DNA of 8,490 nucleotides, taken from positions 1 to 8,490 of the forward strand of contig CALBJS010000050.1 in assembly GCA_937892995.1 (NCBI GenBank), given 5' to 3'. Below the pieces are notes generated by a model. The model was not told the DNA's origin and searched no databases. It was given only the letters and a program-made list of their open reading frames with translations. The position numbers and the translations under genes were made by a program. Shown here piece by piece: positions 1 to 6,200 of the stretch (positions within the stretch are counted from its first letter, which is position 1; each line of letters begins with the position of its first letter). The stretch comes from an uncultured Peptococcaceae bacterium (lineage in GTDB: Bacteria > Bacillota > Desulfitobacteriia > Desulfitobacteriales > Syntrophobotulaceae).

Positions 1-856
1 ACTTAAGGTCCTTTACTTTGACCCTAGCTCTTTGATATTTTAACTGTTCGGCCAGAGCTTGTTTGGAACCGGATTCATTGCCGACTTGATTCTTGGCATT
101 ATCTTGGATAAGTTTCTTAAGTTGGGTTATATCCATATAAGCGGCATAATCGCTATCTATCTGCCCCTCCCTTAAGATGCCCACTCCCTTGACTTTAAAC
201 AACTTCGGTGGTTTTTGAGAGGCATTCTGTTCATAGGGCGATCTTCTCATCCCGTAGCTCAGATCAAAAGTCAGGGAGAGCTTGTCTTTGAGCACATTGA
301 CTTTAGGTTTTTGCCCTTCCTGAGGAGGAGACATATAGCGCCAGGGGTCTCGGACTTTTCCATCAAAGAAATTGTAAATAGTCTGACTTCCAAAGACAAT
401 ATTGGTTTCATCGCCCTTCTGCAGTAGGCGACCTTCTTTTGCTTCCAGCCCAAAATCCTGCATAACTTCAGGATAAATGCCCCTTAAGGGCATGTCGGTA
501 AGATATCTTCCGGACACTATTCGGATATAACTTTCCATTTCCGGTGTTACCGCTTGAACCCCCTCGAGTTGACTAAATTGAGCGATCGTCTTGTCATCCA
601 GGGTAATAGTTTTTCCTCCTCTTCCGCCGCCCATACTAGGCATCCCTCCATCATAGAAGGGCATGACTTCTATCACGGTCATACTTCCCATACTGGAGAT
701 TTGTTCCTGGAAGGAATGTTTCATTCCAAAACCCAGAGACATCATAGTAACAATTGCTGCTGTGCCGATGATGACCCCTAAAATCGTCAGGAAGGTCCTG
801 GTTTTTCTCCTAAATAAGTTTTTTAAGCCCATTTCAATTAAGTCGATCTTATTCAT
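1..856 (-). CDS. MacB/FtsX-class ABC transporter permease (3' end missing)
   Basis: This is the membrane subunit of an export-type ABC system, cut by the left edge; 285 codons are visible and the frame stays open to base 2. The N-terminus begins MNKIDLIEMGLKNLFRRK, followed by one hydrophobic segment at about residues 21-43 (FLTILGVIIGTAAIVTMM). A long hydrophilic extracytoplasmic region follows. A short charged N-terminus, one membrane helix and a large periplasm-type domain is the MacB_PCD/FtsX layout; the remaining three helices should lie beyond the window. The start ATG (856-854) overlaps the stop of the upstream Ig-like gene by 8 bases and has no good ribosome binding site, so translational coupling is likely. 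It should pair with the ATPase at 2983-3687. The family includes macrolide, lipoprotein and peptide exporters, and the substrate cannot be read here. The extracytoplasmic domain has a Gly/Met-rich stretch at about residues 70-80. Family call is confident; substrate unknown. Confidence 0.88.
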   Translation of the reverse strand, partial: MNKIDLIEMGLKNLFRRKTRTFLTILGVIIGTAAIVTMMSLGFGMKHSFQEQISSMGSMTVIEVMPFYDGGMPSMGGGRGGKTITLDDKTIAQFSQLEGVQAVTPEMESYIRIVSGRYLTDMPLRGIYPEVMQDFGLEAKEGRLLQKGDETNIVFGSQTIYNFFDGKVRDPWRYMSPPQEGQKPKVNVLKDKLSLTFDLSYGMRRSPYEQNASQKPPKLFKVKGVGILREGQIDSDYAAYMDITQLKKLIQDNAKNQVGNESGSKQALAEQLKYQRARVKVKDLK

Positions 857-2978
857 CCAAGGTATAGCCTTTCTTTTTATTAATAAGCTTTTTAAATAAA
901 CCTTTTTTATAAGTAATAAAGCCTATGATTGCTGTGATAAGCACGGCTAAGCCTACCCAGAGAATAGTTTTAGATAGGCCGTTTTGGGGACCCAGGCCTT
1001 CAGGTTCAAACCCCGGAGGCATTTCCGGCATGGGCATTTCGATGACATTCAAGGTAAAGTCCTTTCTGATTTCCAGATGTTCGCCGGAAGGCTCATCATA
1101 GGAGATGATTATGGCCCCCTCTTGCATACCGGGAGTATTCGGTATTATAGTGCCCTCATAGAAATCGCTGGCACCGATCTCAAAATTACCTACAAAATAA
1201 TTGCCATTCTGGATATCAAAATCCCCTTCAAGTTTGATCATTAAATTACTTAGCTTGGCCTTACCCATATTATAAAAATCCATAGAGGCTGGGAGAGGTT
1301 GGCCTAGATAAGCCTCAGGAGGGAACTGAATATCACTGGTTTCAAGCTTAATTTGCTGGTTAACAGGCACTCCTATTAATTCGGTCGCCTTGTGTTCGGT
1401 GCCATTTTCTTCTTCATACTCAAAGTTTGCCGTTAGGGTATAGGTTTTTGGGGTAGCATCAGGTATAGTGAAAAATTCAAGGGTCTTCCGATAAACCCCC
1501 TTAGGGGGTATATAATCGATAAAAAAGGTATTACTGCTTTTCACAGGGGTAAAGACACTTCCGCTTGTGTTACTCTCGTTTTCCGGTACGGTAAAAAATA
1601 TTTTGATATTACTGATGGCCTTATCTTTGCTTGTGTTTAGAAACGAAAGGTTTAAGGTAAAGTTTTCCCCCGCTTTGACGATTGAGGGATTGCAATAATA
1701 TTCATTAAGGATGATTTTAGGAACAGAATTGCCACCCTCCCCGTATTCCACAGGAACAAAGAATTGGTGTTCACCTGAATATTCTTGACCACCTTGATCC
1801 TTGTATTCAATCCTGGCTGTAAGTCCATAGTTCCCTTTGCCGATTTTGTTTGAAGGTAATAGGGCATAATGAATAAGAGTCTCACTGTTACCATCAATAC
1901 TTTCTACACTTTTGAGATTGGTATCTTTATATAAGCCAAGCCCGTCATCTTTTAAACCCTGGAGAGTGATTTTAACATCTTTGGCGGTTAGATTTCCGAG
2001 ATTGACAATCTTGAGCTTGGTATCCATAATCTTTTTAGAGGGCTCTTGGTCGGTATATTGAAACTGTACATCTCCTATACTTAAGCGGGGAGAAGTATTG
2101 GTATTGATAACCTTTATGTAGATTGATTCTGAGAGAGGGGAATTGCTTCCTCCGAAATAATCGTCGTAATCGTTATAATATTTAAAATCAAACTTGATTT
2201 GATATACTTTTTCCTGGGCAGAGGGGGAGATCATAAAATAATAGCGAATTGTTCGGGCTTTATTCGGGCTTAGATCATTAATGGTTTGAACCGCATTGCT
2301 CCCATCCAGGGTGAAAGGAGAGTCATCGCTTAAGTCGGGTGTTATGCGAATATTTCTTGCCGTATAGGAACCGGTATTTTTGATGCTCAGGGAGATACCG
2401 ATACTGCTTCCTGCCGACCCTGAAGGCATGGTGCTGTTCATAATATTCAAGATGGGTACGTATTTAGAAGTGTCATCCGGAGTGTCAGGGACTGAAGGAC
2501 TAGCGGAAGCAGTTTTAATTTTTATTGATTTTCCTCCTACGCTTAGGATTTTTCCATCTCTATCCGTAACCTGAAGAGGGATAGTTGTTCTTGAACCGCC
2601 ATCATATTTTAGAGTGAATGTAACAGAACCGGTCAAGGCACCCGTTGTCCAGGTTATATCTTGAATTTGGGCATTGCTGTCCGGAACATAAAAGCTACAA
2701 TCCTTGACCGTTGCTTTGGCACCGTCTAAGAGTTCTAAGGATGGGTCGGTATTATTTTTCAGTAAAACAGTTAGGGTTAAAGATTCGTCCTTCTCGACGG
2801 GTCCTTGAGAACTGGTGTAATAGTTTGTGATCTCGACCTCTGGGTCTGCAGCCTTTAGGAGGGGAGACGATATAGTCATGTGCATAAACACGGATAGCAA
2901 TACTATAAAAATTATTGATTTTAGCTTACCTCGTTTACTTCGCATATTTTGCTTATTTTGCCTTGTAGCTTTCCTCAT
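849..2978 (-). CDS. Secreted, C-terminally anchored Ig-like repeat protein (COG1361/CARDB-like)
   Basis: A 709-residue surface protein. A basic N-terminus and hydrophobic core (about residues 21-38) form a signal peptide, with likely cleavage near LKAA at 41-44. About five beta-sandwich units follow, at roughly 46-153, 173-290, 297-413, 419-538 and 541-646. Units 2-4 share phrases such as IKNTGSYTARNI, IVNLGNLTAKDV and FLNTSKDKAISNI, typical of NEW3/CARDB-like domains. A Pro/Met-rich linker (647-666), one membrane helix (about 671-690) and a Lys-rich cytoplasmic tail end the protein, so it should sit on the outer face of the membrane. The start is set by AAGGAGG at 2988-2994, nine bases upstream. 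It lies between the ATPase and permease genes, so I infer an accessory or adaptor role in that transporter. It has no cell-wall sorting motif or catalytic motif that I can see. An alternative start at Met12 is less well placed. Confidence 0.88.
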   Translation of the reverse strand: MRKATRQNKQNMRSKRGKLKSIIFIVLLSVFMHMTISSPLLKAADPEVEITNYYTSSQGPVEKDESLTLTVLLKNNTDPSLELLDGAKATVKDCSFYVPDSNAQIQDITWTTGALTGSVTFTLKYDGGSRTTIPLQVTDRDGKILSVGGKSIKIKTASASPSVPDTPDDTSKYVPILNIMNSTMPSGSAGSSIGISLSIKNTGSYTARNIRITPDLSDDSPFTLDGSNAVQTINDLSPNKARTIRYYFMISPSAQEKVYQIKFDFKYYNDYDDYFGGSNSPLSESIYIKVINTNTSPRLSIGDVQFQYTDQEPSKKIMDTKLKIVNLGNLTAKDVKITLQGLKDDGLGLYKDTNLKSVESIDGNSETLIHYALLPSNKIGKGNYGLTARIEYKDQGGQEYSGEHQFFVPVEYGEGGNSVPKIILNEYYCNPSIVKAGENFTLNLSFLNTSKDKAISNIKIFFTVPENESNTSGSVFTPVKSSNTFFIDYIPPKGVYRKTLEFFTIPDATPKTYTLTANFEYEEENGTEHKATELIGVPVNQQIKLETSDIQFPPEAYLGQPLPASMDFYNMGKAKLSNLMIKLEGDFDIQNGNYFVGNFEIGASDFYEGTIIPNTPGMQEGAIIISYDEPSGEHLEIRKDFTLNVIEMPMPEMPPGFEPEGLGPQNGLSKTILWVGLAVLITAIIGFITYKKGLFKKLINKKKGYTLDE

Positions 2979-2982
2979 TTAA

Positions 2983-3687
2983 TCAATCCTCCTTAAGTCT
3001 ATCCTTGATTTCTATTTTTTCAATCGTGCCATCACGGATATAAATAATTTTATCTACAAATCCGGCGATTTCCGTTTCATGGGTGACGAGAACAAGGGTC
3101 TGGTTATTAGTTTTGGCGATGGTTGTAATCAGTCTCATAATTTCCTGGGTTGTTCGAGTATCAAGATTGCCTGTAGGCTCATCCGCAAAGACGACCGGAG
3201 GATTTCCAATGAAAGCCCTGGCGATGCCCACTCGTTGTTGCTGTCCGCCACTCATCTGTGACGGCTTATGGTTTAGCCGATCACCAAGCCCTACCGACTT
3301 TAACATGAGGGCAGCTTTTTTTTGTCTGATAGGTTTAGGAATTCCCTTGAACATCAGAGGCATTTCCACATTTTCTAAGGCCGTAAGGGTAGGGAAAAGA
3401 TTATAGGCTTGAAACACAAAACCAATATTTTTCTGTCTGAATTCAGCTAACTTTTTTTCGCTCATCCTTTGGACTTGTTGGCCATTTACGATGATTTGTC
3501 CTTTTGTCGGTTTTTCCAAGCCCGCCATCACGTTTAGGAGGGTTGACTTTCCCGAACCGGAAGTACCTAAAAGACAACAAAAATCTCCTTTTTCTATGGA
3601 AAGGTTGATATTATTCAAGGCCATGACTTTTTCACTGCCCATTTCATATACTTTGCTTACCTCATGAAGCTCCACAATATTTTCCAA
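2983..3687 (-). CDS. MacB/LolD-class ABC transporter ATP-binding protein
   Basis: The cytoplasmic ATPase that powers the permease at 1-856; 234 residues, normal for the family. All nucleotide-binding motifs are intact: Walker A GTSGSGKST (about 41-49), Q-loop Gln93, signature SGGQQQR (146-152), Walker B VVFADE (165-170), D-loop NLD (174-176) and switch His203 in LVTHE. The long QQQRV signature and the FQAYNLFPTLTALENV stretch after the Q-loop are characteristic of MacB/LolD/YknY exporters. I chose a TTG start (3687-3685) because a strong AAAGGAGG (3697-3704) lies nine bases before it, giving M-ENIVELHEVSKVY, a normal family N-terminus. The ATG at 3714 would add nine residues, would place this ribosome binding site inside the coding region, and has none of its own. 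It is the first gene of the operon. Substrate unknown. Confidence 0.93.
   Translation of the reverse strand: MENIVELHEVSKVYEMGSEKVMALNNINLSIEKGDFCCLLGTSGSGKSTLLNVMAGLEKPTKGQIIVNGQQVQRMSEKKLAEFRQKNIGFVFQAYNLFPTLTALENVEMPLMFKGIPKPIRQKKAALMLKSVGLGDRLNHKPSQMSGGQQQRVGIARAFIGNPPVVFADEPTGNLDTRTTQEIMRLITTIAKTNNQTLVLVTHETEIAGFVDKIIYIRDGTIEKIEIKDRLKED
2988..2994 (-). promoter_or_regulatory. Ribosome binding site of the Ig-like protein gene, inside the ATPase gene
   Basis: AAGGAGG on the minus strand, nine bases before the ATG at 2978. It is built from the final Lys-Glu-Asp codons of the ATPase, whose TGA stop (2985-2983) falls in the spacer. The two genes are therefore packed with no free intergenic space, which supports one transcript and coupled translation. 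Confidence 0.85.
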
Positions 3688-3696
3688 CCTTTTTAG

Positions 3697-3704
3697 CCTC
3701 CTTT
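3697..3704 (-). promoter_or_regulatory. Ribosome binding site that decides the ATPase start
   Basis: AAAGGAGG on the minus strand, nine bases before TTG at 3687. It lies downstream of the more obvious ATG at 3714, so it argues for the TTG start and a 234-residue protein. Confidence 0.7.
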
Positions 3705-3777
3705 CCAGAAACATGATACCATTAATATGAAAAAAATAGATTAAAAAAAACTCCGCTAGTAAAATAATATTTTGCTT

Positions 3778-3805
3778 TTGACAGAAGTTTTGGAGGAAAT
3801 AAAGT
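3778..3805 (+). promoter_or_regulatory. Possible sigma-A promoter for the SUF-like operon
   Basis: A perfect -35 TTGACA (3778-3783), a 16-base spacer and TAAAGT (3800-3805; 4 of 6 matches to TATAAT). If used, the leader before sufC would be about 230 bases. The weak -10 keeps confidence low. Confidence 0.3.
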
Positions 3806-3896
3806 GATGTTTAGAGAATAAGCATGGAGAGCAATGTTACGACAGGCGTTTGTTCCGTCGAAAAAAATAACTAGCATACAAAGTTGACTTTAAAGG

Positions 3897-3921
3897 TGTT
3901 AAAATAGGACAATGGTAAAAT
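3897..3921 (+). promoter_or_regulatory. Two overlapping extended -10 candidates
   Basis: TGTTAAAAT (3897-3905) and TGGTAAAAT (3913-3921) both fit the TGn extended -10 pattern, with TAAAAT matching 5 of 6 bases. The TTGACT at 3884-3889 is at the wrong distance from either one, so neither has a normal -35. They are candidate start sites nearer to sufC. Confidence 0.25.
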
Positions 3922-3979
3922 AAACTTCGATGTCTAATTTGATCTGGGTGATTGCTGATAAATATCGGAAGTTAAGGAA

Positions 3980-3999
3980 AAAGTAATCTAAAGTAATGT
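3980..3999 (+). repeat. Tandem 10-bp direct repeat upstream of sufC
   Basis: Two abutting copies of AAAGTAAT(C/G)T, 3980-3989 and 3990-3999, one helical turn apart and about 25 bases before the SufC ribosome binding site. The repeat is directly visible. A regulator binding there is only a guess, and in A/T-rich DNA a two-copy repeat can arise by chance. Confidence 0.4.
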
Positions 4000-4040
4000 A
4001 ATGAAGATAGGGTAAGAAACTTCTGGAGGTGGGAATAAAA

Positions 4041-4793
4041 ATGCTAAATATGATTAATGTTGATGTCACCCTTGAGGGGGACGAAGGTCAAGTAGAGGTA
4101 TTAAAAGAAATTAATTTGACCCTGGAAGAGAAAAAGATTTATGTGATGACCGGCCCCAATGGTGGTGGAAAATCTTCCATAGCTAAGACAATCATGGGGA
4201 TTTACCAGCCAAGCGGCGGACAAATTCTTTTGGATGGGATGGACATTACCAATAAGGGAATTACGGAACGGGCTCGTTTGGGTATTGGTTATGCTTTCCA
4301 AATGCCCCCTCGTTTCAAAGGAATGAAAGTGCGGGACATGCTCACCCTAGCTTCTGGTTCCGCTAACCTGGCCAACCAGTGTGACCTTCTTTACGATGTT
4401 GGTTTATGCTCTCAGGATTATTTGGATAGGGAGATCAATGCCAGCTTTTCCGGTGGAGAATTAAAAAGGATTGAAATTGCCAGCATCCTAGCTCGTAATT
4501 TGAAAGTTGCGGTATTTGATGAACCTGAGGCGGGGATTGATCTCTGGAGTTTCCAAAAGTTGACGGAAACCTTTGAAAACCTGAATGCCAAACACAATAC
4601 TACGATTGTGATCATTTCTCATCAGGAACGGATTCTTAGACTGGCTGATCAAGTTATTGTAGTAGCCAATGGAATGATCGACGAAATAACCGGTAAGGAA
4701 GAAATCCTCAGTGAGATCGAACGTCTCGATTCGGAATGCCGGTGTCGCCAAGACTGTATCAAAGGAGGGCCAGAAAATGCTGAGTGCAATTGA
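4041..4793 (+). CDS. sufC: SufC-like Fe-S cluster assembly ATPase of a SUF-like minimal system (SmsC-like)
   Basis: A soluble ABC ATPase of 250 residues that should drive the adjacent SufB-like scaffold in iron-sulfur cluster assembly. Motifs: Walker A GPNGGGKS (38-45), Q-loop Gln87 in GYAFQMPPRFKGM, signature SGGELKR (137-143), Walker B VAVFDEPEAGID (156-167) and switch His194. FSGGELKRIEIA, and DEPEAGID in place of the transporter-type DEPTxGLD, are SufC hallmarks. The start is the ATG at 4041, with TGGAGGTG at 4024-4031; an in-frame GTG at 4029 lies inside that ribosome binding site and is rejected. The C-terminus is unusual: an acidic helix, then a tail with Cys233, Cys235, Cys239 and Cys249. 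It overlaps the scaffold gene by 17 bases, so the two are co-translated. There is no adjacent membrane subunit, which argues against a transporter. Confidence 0.92.
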   Translation: MLNMINVDVTLEGDEGQVEVLKEINLTLEEKKIYVMTGPNGGGKSSIAKTIMGIYQPSGGQILLDGMDITNKGITERARLGIGYAFQMPPRFKGMKVRDMLTLASGSANLANQCDLLYDVGLCSQDYLDREINASFSGGELKRIEIASILARNLKVAVFDEPEAGIDLWSFQKLTETFENLNAKHNTTIVIISHQERILRLADQVIVVANGMIDEITGKEEILSEIERLDSECRCRQDCIKGGPENAECN

Positions 4794-5694
4794 TAAAAGA
4801 CTGCTGGAAGAAGTCGCCGATTTGCATGAAATACCCCATGGAGCGTTCAATATTCGGAAAAATGGACAGGGAGTCAGCCGAAATACTACTGCCAATATTG
4901 ATATTGTGACTAAAAAGGACAAGCCGGGGATCGATATTATAGTCAAACCGGGTACTAAGGGTGAAAGTGTGCATATTCCCGTGATCCTTTCCGAAGGTTT
5001 GGAAGATATGGTTTATAATACTTTTGAAATCGGAGCAGGTGCTGATGTGTTCATCGTGGCCGGCTGTGGAATACATAACCCAAGTGGTGAAAAAGCTCAA
5101 CACGATGGGATTCATGAATTCTTCGTTCGCAAGGATGCCCGGATGAAGTACGTAGAAAAACACTATGGCGAAGGAGATGGCAGTGGGGAACGGGTTCTAA
5201 ACCCCAAAACTATTATCGAAGTGGAAGCAGGCGGTGTGGCGGAACTAGAAATGATCCAGATTAAAGGTGTCGACAGAACTAAGCGGGATACGGAAGTACG
5301 TTTGCATAAGAATGCTCGCTTAATTGTAACGGAAAGATTACTTACCTATTTAGACCAGACAGCGGAGTCCAATATAACCGTGGAAATGGTCGGTGAGGAT
5401 TCCACCGCCCAGGTCATTTCTCGCTCTGTGGCACAGAACGATTCTCAACAGCTTTTTCATTTAAATATGCGGGGTTATGCTAAATGTCGTGGCCATATTC
5501 AGTGTGATTCGATTATTATGCATCAGGCTCAGGTATCGTCCATCCCTGAGATTACAGCTTATCACGCTGATGCGGAACTGATTCACGAAGCGGCCATCGG
5601 TAGAATTGCTTCTGAACAGTTGATTAAACTGATGTCTTTAGGACTGACGGAGCAAGAAGCGGAGGACACTATTTTACAGGGCTTTTTGAAATAA
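4777..5694 (+). CDS. sufB: SufB-like Fe-S cluster scaffold protein (SmsB-like, short form)
   Basis: The scaffold partner of the SufC-like ATPase; 305 residues, against roughly 420-495 for classical SufD and SufB, so it is mostly the beta-helix core and C-terminal helices. The C-terminal region matches SufB closely: HIQCDSII with Cys243, and LIHEAAIGRI with His270-Glu271. These line up with E. coli SufB Cys405 and Glu434, the pair tied to cluster formation. The end, LGLTEQEAEDTILQGFLK, is the usual SufBD C-terminal helix. The start is ATG 4777 with AAAGGAGGG at 4761-4769, seven bases away; an in-frame ATG at 4711 would run 22 codons deep into sufC and is rejected. No SufD paralogue is present, so a SufB-like homodimer with two SufC is the likely complex (inference). 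The gene ends 70 bases before a terminator. Confidence 0.9.
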   Translation: MLSAIDKRLLEEVADLHEIPHGAFNIRKNGQGVSRNTTANIDIVTKKDKPGIDIIVKPGTKGESVHIPVILSEGLEDMVYNTFEIGAGADVFIVAGCGIHNPSGEKAQHDGIHEFFVRKDARMKYVEKHYGEGDGSGERVLNPKTIIEVEAGGVAELEMIQIKGVDRTKRDTEVRLHKNARLIVTERLLTYLDQTAESNITVEMVGEDSTAQVISRSVAQNDSQQLFHLNMRGYAKCRGHIQCDSIIMHQAQVSSIPEITAYHADAELIHEAAIGRIASEQLIKLMSLGLTEQEAEDTILQGFLK

Positions 5695-5764
5695 ATCATA
5701 CGTGATAATTTATTTTTCCTTAAATTTTGTCAACTCCCTAAGCTACTTGGTAGAGAAAAAACCT

Positions 5765-5796
5765 GAATGCCTCAATATATTGGAGGCATTCTTTTT
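5765..5796 (+). terminator. Rho-independent terminator of the SUF-like operon
   Basis: A perfect 9-bp stem, GAATGCCTC (5765-5773) with GAGGCATTC (5783-5791), a 9-base loop and then TTTTT. It lies 70 bases after the sufB stop and closes the two-gene operon. Confidence 0.9.
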
Positions 5797-5951
5797 GAGT
5801 AGCACGGCTATCTGCGTTCATAAGTTCTTAGCATAGAATATTACACGAAAAGCAACCGCGTAAAATTTTAGAAACCGGTACCAAAAAGAATTAGATTTAA
5901 GTGAAAGAGGGATATTATTTGTATAGCCATAGGCGAAAAAAAGCATATATG

Positions 5952-5987
5952 GGCTGCGACTTTAGGACAGTCCTAATCTGGGCAGCC
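5952..5987. repeat. Nested inverted repeat (two-part hairpin)
   Basis: The outer arms GGCTGC (5952-5957) and GCAGCC (5982-5987) enclose a 4/5-base internal loop. The inner arms TTAGGA (5962-5967) and TCCTAA (5971-5976) have a three-base loop, giving 12 paired positions, all perfect. No T-run follows on the plus strand. On the minus strand a run of seven T follows, but only after a gap of about a dozen bases, so it is a poor terminator either way. It could be a dispersed intergenic element or a structured RNA. Confidence 0.55.
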
Positions 5988-6122
5988 GAAAAATAATAAA
6001 CTAGCTGTTATTTCTTGTCCGGACGAGAAACCTAAGGACAGATCGTCCATCTATACTTTCTCTCAAGAGCACTTACGGGTTCTAAGGAAGTTCTATTCTA
6101 GGAGAAAAATATTTTCTTATCA

Positions 6123-6154
6123 GGGTTTTTCGGGAGTTTACGGGGTTTTCCGGG
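6123..6154 (+). other. Putative G-quadruplex motif just upstream of the promoter
   Basis: Four G-runs on the plus strand, at 6123-6125, 6132-6134, 6142-6145 and 6152-6154, with loops of 6, 7 and 6 bases, fit the G3+N1-7 rule. The loops are T-rich and the two halves resemble each other (GGGTTTTTCGGG and GGGGTTTTCCGGG), so it may have arisen by a degenerate duplication. It ends 8 bases before the proposed -35. The motif is seen directly; folding in the cell is not shown. Confidence 0.5.
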
Positions 6155-6162
6155 TGATTTTA

Positions 6163-6190
6163 TTTACTTTTTTAGAATGGCTGGTATACT
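6163..6190 (+). promoter_or_regulatory. Extended -10 promoter of the CofE-like gene
   Basis: TTTACT (6163-6168; 4 of 6 matches), a 16-base spacer, then TATACT (6185-6190; 5 of 6 matches) preceded by TGG, which fits the TGn extended -10 rule. Transcription should start near 6197, giving a leader of about 68 bases before the ATG at 6265. Confidence 0.6.
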
Positions 6191-6200
6191 ATTATATTGG

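Larger units (their letters stand above)
3688..4040. other. Divergent intergenic region between the ABC and SUF-like operons
   Basis: No credible gene. It holds the ribosome binding site of the minus-strand ATPase at its left end, an A/T-rich stretch (3720-3775), weak plus-strand promoter candidates (3778-3805 and 3897-3921), a tandem 10-bp repeat (3980-3999) and the SufC ribosome binding site (4024-4031). A promoter for the minus-strand ABC operon must lie here or inside the A/T stretch, but I cannot pick out a convincing -35/-10 pair. I see no recognisable riboswitch or T-box. Confidence 0.6.

Noticed and set aside
215..453. Short open frames on both strands at 215-427 and 271-453 within the permease region
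   Set aside because: They are out-of-frame shadows of the permease, whose frame is open without a break from 856 to 2.
3804..3821. A strong GGAGG (3792-3796) followed by GTG-ATG and a five-codon frame, as a possible upstream leader peptide
   Set aside because: The frame is only MMFRE, and the ribosome binding site would lie at or before the proposed transcription start. A chance arrangement is more likely.
4029..4031. GTG as the start of sufC
   Set aside because: It lies inside the ribosome binding site TGGAGGTG; the ATG at 4041 is at normal spacing.
4711..4713. ATG as the start of sufB
   Set aside because: It would force an 83-base overlap with sufC and has no ribosome binding site; the ATG at 4777 follows AAAGGAGGG at seven bases.
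4488..4946. A 152-codon minus-strand open frame across the sufC/sufB junction
   Set aside because: It is antisense to two strongly supported genes, has no ribosome binding site, and its peptide has no recognisable family features. The same holds for the 134-codon antisense frame at 4759-5163.
5853..5862. AACCGCG, resembling part of a T-box core
   Set aside because: The full T-box consensus, specifier stem and downstream antiterminator/terminator pair are absent, and the sequence lies upstream of the proposed promoter.
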